The notes under the pieces are model-generated. The model did not search any database, was not told the origin of the DNA, and saw only the letters and a list, made by a program, of their open reading frames with translations. The position numbers and the translations under genes are program-made. This document shows, piece after piece, positions 17,474-25,782 of a stretch of 64,000 nucleotides of DNA (position 1 is the first letter of the stretch; each line of letters begins with the position of its first letter). The stretch comes from an alpha proteobacterium U9-1i (GTDB lineage Bacteria > Pseudomonadota > Alphaproteobacteria > Caulobacterales > Aquidulcibacteraceae): positions 186,001-250,000 of the forward strand of contig BBSY01000003.1 of NCBI GenBank assembly GCA_000974665.1. Direction: 5' to 3'.

Positions 17474-18588
17474 GCGCTGCCCACGAAACGCAGGCGCTCG
17501 ATCGCGCGCTAGATCCCGCACCCGATCTCTCGATCCGCGCGCGTCCGCCGAGCCCGCGCCGGCTTTCACGCAAGGTGCTATTGGCCGGCGCCATTATCGC
17601 GGCCTCCATCATCACACTGGCGCTTTTCATTGGGCTGAGTGAGCGTCCTGATCGCGAGGTGCGCCAGGCCGACGCGCAAGCAGCGGCGGGCGGCCCGCCG
17701 GAATCGATCCGCAACGCATCCGGTCAATATGCGGCAGGCGATCTGCCGCGTGCGGAACTCGATGCGCCGCGCGACATGCTCTGGGGCGAGAACGGTCCGC
17801 CGCAATCGGCCGCGCTGGCGCCGCCAGAAGATGCGGCGTGGTCAGGTCCGCCCCGAGGCGGCGTAAACGCAGGCGCCCGTGAAGCGCCGCCCGATCCGCA
17901 GGCCTTGGCGCGTGCTTCGCCCATCATCTTCGGCGGCAGGGATCGCGCCTCCGCGTCGATGGTCGCCGATGAAGGTGAAGCGCGTCTTGATGCGCGGCTC
18001 ATGCCGCCGCGCTCGCGTTATGAGCTGATGGCTGGCGCGGTGGTGCCCGCCGCACTCATCACTGAGCTCAATTCCGAACAGGCCGGCCGCGCCATCGCGC
18101 AGGTGACGGCCAATGTCTATGACAGCGTTAGCGGCGCCCATTTGCTGATCCCGCAGGGATCGCGGCTCATCGGGACATATGATTCCGATACGTCTTACGG
18201 CGAACGCCGGCTCGTCCTCATCTGGAACCGGCTCATCTTCCCCAATGGCTGGAGCATTTCCCTGCGCGGCATGGAGGGGACCGATCCGACCGGCGCGGCG
18301 GGCCTGCGCGACCGCACCGACAATCATCTGGATCGTCTCGCCGGCGCCATCGGGCTTTCCGCCATCATCAGCGTGATCGCCGACAATGCCGAGGACGACG
18401 ATGAAAACTCATTTGCACAGAGTGTCGGCGATGCGGCGGCGTCAGAGGCCGCGCGCACTGGCGGGCGCATCGTCGATCGCGAACTCGGTGTGCGGCCCAC
18501 CATCCGCATCCGCGCCGGCGGCGCCGTGCGTTTGCTGGTGACGCGCGACATTGAGCTCCGTCCCTATCGGGAAGATCGCAGACGATGA
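17470..18588 (+). CDS. trbI: TrbI conjugal transfer protein (VirB10-like)
   Basis: 372 residues: cytoplasmic N-terminus, one membrane segment (about 36-56), a Pro/Ala-rich periplasmic linker, and the C-terminal VirB10/TrbI beta-barrel domain with LIPQGSRLIGTYDSDTSYG (about 218-236) and NRLIFPNGWSISL. The energy-transducing scaffold of the core complex. GTG start overlaps the trbG stop by 4 bases. Confidence 0.92.
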   Translation: MSAAHETQALDRALDPAPDLSIRARPPSPRRLSRKVLLAGAIIAASIITLALFIGLSERPDREVRQADAQAAAGGPPESIRNASGQYAAGDLPRAELDAPRDMLWGENGPPQSAALAPPEDAAWSGPPRGGVNAGAREAPPDPQALARASPIIFGGRDRASASMVADEGEARLDARLMPPRSRYELMAGAVVPAALITELNSEQAGRAIAQVTANVYDSVSGAHLLIPQGSRLIGTYDSDTSYGERRLVLIWNRLIFPNGWSISLRGMEGTDPTGAAGLRDRTDNHLDRLAGAIGLSAIISVIADNAEDDDENSFAQSVGDAAASEAARTGGRIVDRELGVRPTIRIRAGGAVRLLVTRDIELRPYREDRRR

Positions 18589-18902
18589 AGGTTCCGCCTG
18601 ATCTCGTCCCGCAGAAGGTGGTGGCGGACGATTTGTGCGTGAGCCTTGCTACGCTCTGGCGCGCGCGCCGCAGCAATCTTCCGGGTTTCCCCGCGCCGGT
18701 CATTGTCCGCAGCATGGTGTTCTGGCGAAAGGCCGATCTCGGCAAGCTTGAGGACGCGCTCATGCAGTTCGCGGGGCGCGGCAAGTTCGAAGAGGAGCGC
18801 CAACGCTCCAAGCGCATCGCCGTCCTGGCGAAGGCGCGCCCTCAGCCCAAACGCATCAAGCGCACGCGCCGTCCCGACGAACGTCAGCGCGATCTTTTTT
18901 GA
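18585..18902 (+). CDS. small helix-turn-helix (AlpA-like) protein ending the trb operon
   Basis: 105-residue basic protein. The first ~50 residues (VADDLCVSLATLWRARRSNLPGFP, then VIVRSMVFWRKADL) look like the winged helix of AlpA/excisionase-type DNA-binding proteins; the C-terminal 35 residues are Arg/Lys-rich and could bind nucleic acid. The ATG overlaps the trbI stop, so it is part of the transfer operon. Many related clusters carry DUF2274 after trbI; this is a different small protein. A role in regulation of transfer or excision is inferred. Confidence 0.65.
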   Translation: MKVPPDLVPQKVVADDLCVSLATLWRARRSNLPGFPAPVIVRSMVFWRKADLGKLEDALMQFAGRGKFEEERQRSKRIAVLAKARPQPKRIKRTRRPDERQRDLF

Positions 18903-18918
18903 GAAAGCCCATGCTCCC

Positions 18919-19068
18919 ATGTTCGACCTCGGCCCGAGCAGGGCGCGAGGTCGAATGAAGAAGGGACGTGGCTCCCACGTCCCGACACCTTCAGGACGCC
19001 ATCGCGCGCAAGCCGGCGTCCAGGGCGAAGAGGCGAAGCCGTCCCTTGACGCCGGCGAGCACGATGGC
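18919..19068. repeat. dispersed hairpin repeat, copy 1
   Basis: First of three ~150-bp copies (others at 32161-32304 and 46575-46717). The shared core reads cgtcccgacaccttc followed by a long hairpin. In this copy the outer arms GCCATCG (18998-19004) / CGATGGC (19062-19068) enclose inner arms at 19012-19025 and 19043-19056 with one mismatch. A further 9-bp hairpin GGGACGTGG / CCACGTCCC lies at 18963-18983. Non-coding; short frames through it are artefacts. Confidence 0.8.
18922..18955. terminator. hairpin after the trb operon
   Basis: Perfect 10-bp stem: TTCGACCTCG at 18922-18931 and CGAGGTCGAA at 18946-18955, 14-base loop, 19 bp past the last gene of the operon. No T-run follows. It forms the first part of the repeat region annotated next. 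Confidence 0.5.
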
Positions 19069-19410
19069 GTGTCGCGCCAGATGACATCGACGAAGGAGCG
19101 ATGCATCGAGGCTCCAATAGAAATTCGAGCCCGCACGCAGGAAAATGTCACTTAAGACCTCTCGTTTGCAGGATTTTGTAGAATAAGGACCTTCGTAACG
19201 GGTGCTCGCGCCTCAGGGAGCGTCGCGCGGAGGGCGAAGACGCGCCTTATGATCGGCAAGGCGGCGCGGCTTCGTGCGTCAGAACAAGCGCCCGGCCGCC
19301 GAAGCGTGCGACGCCCATACCTTTCGAGTATTAGGCTATAACCGTACATAAGGTTGCCTATAGACAGGTTATAACCTATATTAAACGGCTAATTGATAAG
19401 GTCATACCCT
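19069..19410. promoter_or_regulatory. upstream region and operator of mobile mystery genes
   Basis: No gene. The proximal 90 bp are AT-rich and hold the perfect 12-bp palindrome AGGTTATAACCT (19366-19377), with related half-sites GGCTATAACC (19334-19343) and AAGGTTGCC nearby. It lies 33 bp before the GTG start of the XRE-type gene, so autoregulation by that protein is likely. The distal part (19198-19320) is similar to 32754-32880. Confidence 0.6.
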
Positions 19411-19863
19411 GTGAAGGCCGCCCAAACCCTCGCCCGCCGTCGGCTCGACGAGCGCCTTAAGGCCTTCGCCGGCCTCGGGGCCGCTCCCCCCATGGGCTGG
19501 GTCCGCGCCCTTCGCGATGCCCTTGGTCTCACCGGCGCCCAATTGGCCCGCCGCCTCGGCATCCGCCCGGCGAGCCTCTCCGAGCTGGAGAAGAACGAAG
19601 CAAAAGGCGCGATCACGCTCGCCACCTTGAAGCGCGCGGCCGAAGCGCTCGATTGCACGCTCGTCTATGCGCTGGTCCCCAACAAGAGCCTGGAGACCAT
19701 GGTCGAGGAGGCCGCTAAAGCGGCGGCGAAAAAAGAACTCGTCGCCGCGCTCCACACCATGGAGCTGGAAGCGCAAGGCGTGCGCGCTGGCGACAAGCGC
19801 GAAATGCTTGAGGCGCTCACCGCCGACATCGCCAAGGCTGGCGGCAAGCGTCTCTGGGGCTGA
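19411..19863 (+). CDS. mobile mystery protein A (XRE-type regulator)
   Basis: 150 residues from GTG at 19411. Opening KAAQTLARRRLDERLKAF and the XRE helix-turn-helix (MGWVRALRDALGLTGAQLARRLGIRPASLSELEKNE, about residues 25-60) match the family called mobile mystery protein A. It is always paired with the Fic-type protein B encoded 5 bp downstream, and the pair moves between genomes as a unit. By analogy to XRE/Fic pairs it may act as regulator and antitoxin. A TTG at 19393 would add 6 residues but lies within the AT-rich promoter side, so GTG is preferred. Confidence 0.88.
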   Translation: MKAAQTLARRRLDERLKAFAGLGAAPPMGWVRALRDALGLTGAQLARRLGIRPASLSELEKNEAKGAITLATLKRAAEALDCTLVYALVPNKSLETMVEEAAKAAAKKELVAALHTMELEAQGVRAGDKREMLEALTADIAKAGGKRLWG

Positions 19864-19868
19864 CGGCA

Positions 19869-20456
19869 ATGAGCGACGATCCGTTTCAGGCCGACGATGC
19901 GGCGACGCCGCTGACGCCTGAAGAGCGACTCGATCTCAAGCTCAGCTATGTCGCGCTCCGGCGTGAACTGAACGAGGCCGAAGCGCTCAATGTCCTTGCC
20001 GGCGAACGCTGGGCGCTGTCGCGCACGCGCGACGCGCTCGATGAGGTGTTCCTGCGTCGCCTGCATCTTCGGATGTTCGGCGATGTCTGGCGCTGGGCCG
20101 GCAAGTACCGAACCAGCGCGCGCAATCTCGGCGTCGATCATTGGGCGATCGAAGTGGCGCTGCGCCAGGCGCTCGATGACGTGCGCTATTGGGTGGAGCA
20201 CCAGACCTATCTGCCCGATGAGATCGCGGTTCGCTTCCACCACAAGCTCGTCGCCATCCATCCGTTTCCGAACGGCAATGGCCGCTGGTCGCGCCTCGCC
20301 GCCGACTTGCTCGCACTCCAGCTTGGGCACGAGCGATTCACCTGGGGACGCGGTTCGATCGTGGCGGCGTCCGAGACGCGGCAGGCTTATGTCGATGCGC
20401 TCAAGAGAGCCGATGCCGGCGACATGGCGCCTCTGTTGGCGTTCGCTCGGACGTAG
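19869..20456 (+). CDS. mobile mystery protein B (Fic domain)
   Basis: 195-residue protein with a Fic fold: DVWRWAGKYRTSARNLGVD (about 75-93) and the catalytic-type motif HPFPNGNGRWSR at 131-142. The canonical acidic residue of HxFx(D/E)GNGR is Asn here, so AMP-transfer chemistry may be altered or use another group. It forms a two-gene operon with protein A and could be a toxin or effector controlled by it. A fragment of a second, diverged copy lies at 32927-33142. Confidence 0.88.
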   Translation: MSDDPFQADDAATPLTPEERLDLKLSYVALRRELNEAEALNVLAGERWALSRTRDALDEVFLRRLHLRMFGDVWRWAGKYRTSARNLGVDHWAIEVALRQALDDVRYWVEHQTYLPDEIAVRFHHKLVAIHPFPNGNGRWSRLAADLLALQLGHERFTWGRGSIVAASETRQAYVDALKRADAGDMAPLLAFART

Positions 20457-20612
20457 AGGCCGCCCGCACGAGGAACGTGGCGGCGATGGGGCGCATTTGA
20501 GTGGATCACCGCGCTGCGCCATCTCGTAAATGGTGGTGGTGACCAGAGGCGCGATCTGACGCAATTGCGGCCGAGACGGGCGCGGGGATCGGCAGTTTTC
20601 GAAGGACGCCGT

Positions 20613-21041
20613 CTACGCGCGCGGCTCCTGGAATATCCAGAACCGCATCAGCAGGAAATTCACGAGAGGGATCAGCGCGGTCAAAAGCAGAAACGCCGCG
20701 ACCGGCGGGGCGTGAGCGTACACACCGAGCTTTGGGATCACAGCTGCAAGCACAAGATCGACGGCGGAGACAGCGAGGAAGCGGGGCGCCTCATGACGGT
20801 GCAAACCGGTCGAGCGAAAAGTCTTGGATTTGTGTCCAAGGTAGCTGACCGCGAGAACAGGCAGCAAAGCGAGCACGCCGGCGATTGGGGGGCTGGCGCC
20901 CAGCGCTACGAAACTCGCTCCAAGCGCCACGTAAAACGCTGCGTTGAAGGCCGCTATGGCGATGTACCAAAGGACTGGAGCCAATCTTCGCCGGTTCGAG
21001 GCGGGCTCCGCTTCGGGCTCATCGGGGGCAGGCGAGAGCAA
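20613..21041 (-). CDS. GtrA-like small polytopic membrane protein
   Basis: 142 residues from a proposed TTG at 21041, 2 bases after the exoD stop. Four hydrophobic segments (about 27-50, 53-72, 81-105, 112-135) and a basic loop SYLGHKSKTFR are typical of GtrA-family flippase-like proteins, which move polyprenyl-linked sugars or assist polysaccharide assembly. The frame is open far upstream but that part overlaps exoD. The non-ATG start is my inference from the gene coupling; the C-terminal part is secure. Confidence 0.65.
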   Translation of the reverse strand: MLSPAPDEPEAEPASNRRRLAPVLWYIAIAAFNAAFYVALGASFVALGASPPIAGVLALLPVLAVSYLGHKSKTFRSTGLHRHEAPRFLAVSAVDLVLAAVIPKLGVYAHAPPVAAFLLLTALIPLVNFLLMRFWIFQEPRA

Positions 21042-21043
21042 CC

Positions 21044-21727
21044 TTAGGCCCCGCCGTTCAAGAGTGACGCGCCCCAAATTGAGAGCCACGATAGAAAACT
21101 GATGGCGTACTTGGCGCCAAAGTATACCCAGGCAATCGAGGCGGCCGCCACCGGAATGGAAGACATCATCAGCACGCCGTCGCGCTGTAGTATTGCGAGG
21201 CCCGTAATCGAGACCGCGATTCCCGGAATCAGGTTGGCGCCCCACATCGGCAGGATCAGCACGAGCGCCATGATGAGCGTTTGAAGCCCAACCAGTCCAC
21301 TGAACGGCCATCTCATTGTCCAGCTTAAGCGCGGGCGCGTGAATCGCTCCACCCATCGGAGGAATGGCACGCTGAAGCGCAGTGCGGCAGCAAGGGTGCG
21401 GCCAGAAAAGGTCCAGGCGCGGACGCGTTGGGGAAGCCACAGCGATGAGCGTCCCAACATCATCTGCACAGACGGTGCGATGAGCAAAATGCCGAAGACT
21501 GTCGAAATGCCAGGAATGTTTGGCACGCACATCGGCAGCGCGAGAATGAGCAGCAGCAATCCCGGCGCGCGCGCGTCAAGGCGGTCAAGAAATTCACCGA
21601 CCGAGTGATGTCCCTGGCCAATCTCTGTGGCCAGCTCGGCCATCATCTCGGAAGCGGGGACAATTCGCTCCACGGCGTTGACCGCAGGATCGGGCAGCAT
21701 GTGATCTGGCTCACTTAAGTCGGTCAC
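21044..21727 (-). CDS. exoD: ExoD-family membrane protein
   Basis: 227 residues; soluble N-terminal ~45 residues, then hydrophobic segments with the ExoD-type block LLLILALPMCVPNIPGIS (about 57-74) and a second similar repeat LILPMWGANLIPGIA. ExoD proteins influence exopolysaccharide production in rhizobia; the mechanism is not known. Located upstream of the GtrA-like gene on the same strand, so the two probably form an operon affecting envelope polysaccharide. Confidence 0.8.
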   Translation of the reverse strand: MTDLSEPDHMLPDPAVNAVERIVPASEMMAELATEIGQGHHSVGEFLDRLDARAPGLLLLILALPMCVPNIPGISTVFGILLIAPSVQMMLGRSSLWLPQRVRAWTFSGRTLAAALRFSVPFLRWVERFTRPRLSWTMRWPFSGLVGLQTLIMALVLILPMWGANLIPGIAVSITGLAILQRDGVLMMSSIPVAAASIAWVYFGAKYAISFLSWLSIWGASLLNGGA

Positions 21728-21845
21728 GGTCTCTGAGCTCTATGAGCGGGGCCGGCGGCGGACTCGAATGGCGAAATGCAGCAACCGTCTCACTCGGTAC
21801 AAAAGCAGTTTGAAACCGCTGCATCTGCATGATGGGCTGCGACAG

Positions 21846-22544
21846 CTATCCCGGCCAGTACGCCGCCTCTTTCAGGAGTGCTTCGGCGGCAGTGCGATCG
21901 AACTCACGCTTGACGCGGAACACGCCCAGACTTTCACAGCGGTCGATCTCGTCGAGAAACGGCAGGACGCCGTGATAGGCTGGCCGGTTCCAGAAATCGT
22001 GGATAGCCAAGATGGTGCGGCGATCGACGCGCAGCAGGGAGTCGAGAATGCAGGCGATCCGGAAACGCCCGTCGATCAAAATCAGATCAAGGGCATGGCC
22101 ATCAAGATGGGTCCAGGGTGTGCGCGAATAGCTCGGCCACTTTCCCCGGTCGCTACCTTTGCCGGGACCGCCAAGAAATCCAATCGGACCAATATCCGCG
22201 CGAAGAAGTTTGAGCCTGCCGTCTTCATGCGCGCGCGCCGCAGAATCGTCGGCGAGAATGCGCGAGATCCATTCCTCGTCTGACTCAACGGAGACCAGGT
22301 GCGATACGCCAAGCTTCAATGAGAGCGTGGTGCTGCCGCCCGCTCCAAACTCCACCATGTGTTTGGTGCGACGCAGAAGCGAGGTCAGCAGCGCGATTTC
22401 CCTCGGGCGCATGGAGGGACGCGCAAGTGCAATGGGATCGAAGGCGACATAGCCGGCGATGACAAGGCGACGGTGGCGTAACGACGAGCCCATGATTTCC
22501 GGCACGATGCGGGGCCGTGCGTCAACATCGGTGTAGACTGTCAT
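21846..22544 (-). CDS. class I methyltransferase-like protein
   Basis: 232 residues from ATG at 22544. The segment HMVEFGAGGSTTLSL resembles the SAM-binding glycine loop of class I methyltransferases, followed by VSVESDEEWI (acidic residue after beta-2) and LILIDGRFR. Similar proteins are annotated as FkbM-like or sugar-cluster methyltransferases of unknown substrate. It lies on the same strand as exoD and gtrA and downstream of the lipoprotein gene, so an envelope-related target is possible. Start uncertain: the RBS is weak. Confidence 0.65.
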   Translation of the reverse strand: MTVYTDVDARPRIVPEIMGSSLRHRRLVIAGYVAFDPIALARPSMRPREIALLTSLLRRTKHMVEFGAGGSTTLSLKLGVSHLVSVESDEEWISRILADDSAARAHEDGRLKLLRADIGPIGFLGGPGKGSDRGKWPSYSRTPWTHLDGHALDLILIDGRFRIACILDSLLRVDRRTILAIHDFWNRPAYHGVLPFLDEIDRCESLGVFRVKREFDRTAAEALLKEAAYWPG

Positions 22545-22632
22545 GCAAGAGGCCCGCTTGAAACGAAACGCAGTAGACGATCTCGCCGATGCCAATCGCC
22601 TTCGCAAATCAACAATTCCCAACCTTCTGCCG

Positions 22633-23325
22633 TCACTGGTGGGTGCGGCTCGAAAAGTATTGCTCCAGTCGATCAACGTCATCGAGTTCGGCGGTGGCGG
22701 CGCGACGAGCGGCTGCGACATCCTGCGCCGGGATCGCCGCATGCAATGCTGCGACTTCGCGCGCAAAGCGATCCCTCAGCGTCAAATCGGAAATGCTCGG
22801 TGCGATGGATGCCCAATGTAGATCGGCAATCGCCGCTGCTTGGCGCATGTCATCCCAGAGAGTCGGCGTCGACGACGCGCCGGCTTGATAGCGAAAGCCA
22901 GCATAGTCGAGCAATGAGACCTCAATCGGGATAATACTTGCGCCGCGCGCTTGGGCGCTGACGAGGACGCGATACCCCTCTACTGCGGCTAGGGCGTAGG
23001 CGGAAGGAGTCTGGGTGCGGTCGATGCTCTCAAACGCCTGGTGCAGCGCCGCGATCTGTTCAGGATTCAGGAAACGCTCGCAGCCGCGCGCGACGATCTC
23101 GGCCTCCCGCGCATCCGACGCTAACTTGGCCAATGGCTCCGCGAACGCGCGCTCAGTGAGCCCCTCATAGACCTCGGCGCCAGCCAGTAGGCACTCTTGT
23201 TGGGAGGTAGGCGCGGCGCCACTCGTCACTACCAAGTCCGTCGGTGGCGCGGCGGCGTCAGGGCTACAGCCCCCGATCGTCAGGGCAATGGTTAACAAGC
23301 CGACGCAAAGGAGGTCGATTTTCAT
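22633..23325 (-). CDS. predicted lipoprotein of unknown function
   Basis: 230 residues with a lipoprotein signal: hydrophobic MKIDLLCVGLLTIALTIGG followed by Cys20. The mature part is helical and acidic, with no domain I recognise; four more cysteines could form disulphides or bind metal. Divergent from the RND efflux operon, with a dyad operator candidate between them, which suggests co-regulation with efflux. First gene of a minus-strand group with the methyltransferase, exoD and gtrA. Confidence 0.7.
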   Translation of the reverse strand: MKIDLLCVGLLTIALTIGGCSPDAAAPPTDLVVTSGAAPTSQQECLLAGAEVYEGLTERAFAEPLAKLASDAREAEIVARGCERFLNPEQIAALHQAFESIDRTQTPSAYALAAVEGYRVLVSAQARGASIIPIEVSLLDYAGFRYQAGASSTPTLWDDMRQAAAIADLHWASIAPSISDLTLRDRFAREVAALHAAIPAQDVAAARRAATAELDDVDRLEQYFSSRTHQ

Positions 23326-23354
23326 GCCAAAGCGTCACGCAAATGCGGCCGCAA

Positions 23355-23380
23355 TGCACGTTGGGAATCCTCAACGTGCA
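23355..23380. promoter_or_regulatory. dyad operator candidate between lipoprotein and RND operon
   Basis: Perfect 9-bp inverted repeat TGCACGTTG (23355-23363) and CAACGTGCA (23372-23380) with an 8-base spacer, in the 117-bp gap between divergent genes. Candidate binding site for the OmpR-type regulator at 28888 or another dimeric factor; a shared attenuating hairpin is the alternative. Confidence 0.5.
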
Positions 23381-23442
23381 AGTAACGCTCGAACAATGCC
23401 TTAGTCCGACAATCACGGCTCTGTGAGCCCGGCGAGGGATTT

Positions 23443-24846
23443 GTGATTCGCCCCGTTTCTGCCCTGTTGATCGCCGCTGCCGCGAGCGGATGTGCGAGCT
23501 ATCGCGCGGCGCCTTTGGCGCCGGAAGCGATTGCTGTGTCCTATGCGCGGCGCGCACTTGATCCGGGCGCGACGCAGCGGAGCCTGACGCGGGTCGCGCC
23601 CAATGCGCCTTGGGACGGTCAGACCTGGGATCGCATGAGCCTCTTTGCAGCCGCGTTGGAATTGAATCCACGTATTGCCGAAGCGCGCGCGCATGCACGC
23701 AGCGCCGAAGCATCCGCGCGTGCGGCACGCGCTGGCCCGTCAATCACGCTGACAGTTACTGCGGAGTATGCGCGCTCCGCCTCGGAGGCTTCACCCTGGC
23801 TCTATGGCGTGACGAGCGACGTGCCGCTCGATATCGGTGCGCGTCGATCTTCGCGCATCAGCGCGGCTGACTTTTCCGGCATTGGCGCGCGCTTTGACTA
23901 CGCTGAAGTGGTCTGGGGCGTCCGTATGGCGCTTCGCCGCGCATTGGCGGAGCGCTTTCTCGCGGCGCGCGAGGTTCAGATCGGCGAAGAGTTGAGCGCA
24001 ATACGCGCGCGGCAATTGGCGGCGATACAGGCCAGGTTCGACAGTGGCGAGGCTGCTCGCGCCGATCTGGAGCGGGTGCGCACTGAAGCTGCAGGAGATG
24101 CGCGTCGCCTGACCGACGCTCAAGCGCGCCTGATGGCGGCGCGTATCGCGCTCGCGGACGCATTGGGTGTTTCGATCAATAGCCTTGAGAATGTGCCGTT
24201 GACGTGGACAGAGTTTGACGCGCCGGTTGCCGCCAACGCGGTGCAAATCGAGCTGACACGGCAAGCCGCGTTGCTGGCGCGTTCCGACATTCTGCGGGCT
24301 TCCGCCGCATATGATCAGAGCGAAGCCGATTTGCGCGGCGAAGTCGCACGGCAATGGCCGGAGCTGCACTTCGGTCCCGGCTATACCTGGGAGCGCGGCT
24401 TGGTGAAGTTGCCGTTCTCGATTGGGCTTGTCCTGCCGCCGCTCGATTTCAACCACAACGCCGTGGAGGCCGCCGAAGCGCGGCGCTCCGAAGCCGGCCT
24501 TCATCTGGAGGCGATCATCGCTTCCGCGCAATCTTCTATCGACGCCGCGCTTGCCGAACAGGCCACCGCTGTTACGTCGCTTGCCCGCGTCCGTAGTGCG
24601 GACCTTTCCGGCGCTCATAGTGCAGCGGACCAGGCCGATGAGGAAATCGCCAGCGGCGCCATTGACCGGGTCGATTGGTGCGCGGCGCAGGCCAGCCTGC
24701 GCTTGGCGCAATTGGCCGAGGTCGATGCGCTTCGCCGTGTGCATGCAGCGGATGCGGCGTTGGAAGATGCTCTGCGTCGCCCGCTGGAAGGGCCGGAATT
24801 GGCGATCGCGCCAAGCGCCGCCATATCAGGAGAAACCCGTCCATGA
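23443..24846 (+). CDS. outer-membrane efflux lipoprotein (TolC family)
   Basis: 467 residues from GTG. The N-terminus carries a lipoprotein signal (LLIAAAASGC, Cys17), as in NodT/OprM-type outer-membrane factors, and the body shows the two long alpha-helical repeats of the OEP family (about residues 60-250 and 270-450). It provides the outer-membrane duct of the tripartite system whose adaptor and pump follow. The stop overlaps the adaptor start (ATGA). Confidence 0.85.
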   Translation: MIRPVSALLIAAAASGCASYRAAPLAPEAIAVSYARRALDPGATQRSLTRVAPNAPWDGQTWDRMSLFAAALELNPRIAEARAHARSAEASARAARAGPSITLTVTAEYARSASEASPWLYGVTSDVPLDIGARRSSRISAADFSGIGARFDYAEVVWGVRMALRRALAERFLAAREVQIGEELSAIRARQLAAIQARFDSGEAARADLERVRTEAAGDARRLTDAQARLMAARIALADALGVSINSLENVPLTWTEFDAPVAANAVQIELTRQAALLARSDILRASAAYDQSEADLRGEVARQWPELHFGPGYTWERGLVKLPFSIGLVLPPLDFNHNAVEAAEARRSEAGLHLEAIIASAQSSIDAALAEQATAVTSLARVRSADLSGAHSAADQADEEIASGAIDRVDWCAAQASLRLAQLAEVDALRRVHAADAALEDALRRPLEGPELAIAPSAAISGETRP

Positions 24847-25778
24847 AGCGCCTCGCCCTTGTGATGGGGGTCTGCCTCGCGACGGCCTGTTCTCAACCCA
24901 CCGAGACACCGAGCGAAGCCGCGCCCGCAGAGACCAGCGAATCCGGCGTCCACATGGATGCCGCCACGCAGCAGCGCACGGGCGTGGTCGCTTCCGCCAT
25001 TGAGGCAGTCAACGCGCCCCGAACTGTTGAAGGCTATGCGCGCGTCATGGATGTTGGGCCTTTGGCGGCGATCGATGCCGAGGTCGGCGCAGCGCAGTCG
25101 GCGGCGCTCGCATCGCGTGAAGAGTATCGCCGCTTACAAGCATTGGCCGCCGCCGACCAAGCCGCTTCGGTGCGCGCCGTGGAGGCAGCCCGCGCGCAGG
25201 CTGGCGCCGATGGCGCGCGCGCCGAATTGGCCTCGCGCCGGATCGGGCTTGAATGGGGACCGGGGCTGGTGCGTCTGTCGCCCGCCCAGCGTTCACAATT
25301 GTTGAGTGATGTTGCTGCCGGGCGTGCGGCCCTGATGCGTGTGGACGCGAGCGGCGCGGGCCAGGACGCGCGACGTGTGATTTTGCGCCCTGACGGAGGC
25401 GCAGTGATCACGGCGACGATACTCGGCGCGGCAGGCGGCGCCGATCCACGCTTGCAGACCGCGGGTGTGTTGGCGGTTGTACGCGGCCGCGATGCCACGC
25501 GCTTGCCGGCGGGACGACTTATCGGGGCGCAAATCGAACTTGGCGGCGCCGAGCCAGGCTTTTTGCTACCGAGCGCGGCGATCATCCGTACCGAAAACGC
25601 CATGTGGGTTTATGTCCGCACCGGCGCGGACACATTTGAGCGGCGCGCCGTGCTAGGCGCGCGCGCCATTGATCGTGGCTGGTTTGTATCGGAGGGGGTC
25701 GCCGCTGGAGACATGATCGTCACCGAAGGCGCTGCGTCCTTGCTCGCCGCCGAACGCGGTCCAGTCGAGGCGGAGTAG
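24843..25778 (+). CDS. RND efflux periplasmic adaptor subunit
   Basis: 311 residues; lipoprotein-type signal (VCLATAC, Cys16). Contains an adaptor helical hairpin (about 80-130) and a C-terminal barrel (AVITATILGAAGG; GFLLPSAAIIRTENAMWVYV). It is shorter and less typical than CusB/CzcB adaptors and lacks a recognisable metal-binding N-terminal domain. Coupled to the OEP gene upstream and 4 bp before the pump gene, so the three form one efflux complex. Confidence 0.8.
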   Translation: MKRLALVMGVCLATACSQPTETPSEAAPAETSESGVHMDAATQQRTGVVASAIEAVNAPRTVEGYARVMDVGPLAAIDAEVGAAQSAALASREEYRRLQALAAADQAASVRAVEAARAQAGADGARAELASRRIGLEWGPGLVRLSPAQRSQLLSDVAAGRAALMRVDASGAGQDARRVILRPDGGAVITATILGAAGGADPRLQTAGVLAVVRGRDATRLPAGRLIGAQIELGGAEPGFLLPSAAIIRTENAMWVYVRTGADTFERRAVLGARAIDRGWFVSEGVAAGDMIVTEGAASLLAAERGPVEAE

Positions 25779-25782
25779 CGAC

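Noticed and set aside
18564-19155. Open frames on both strands through the hairpin repeat (also at 32025-32333 and 46531-46731)
   Set aside because: They arise from the repeat itself, share no codon constraint and change frame between copies.
21042-21530. Upstream extension of the GtrA-like frame to 21530
   Set aside because: It overlaps most of exoD in another frame, and the extension lacks membrane-protein character; GtrA proteins are about 130-150 residues.
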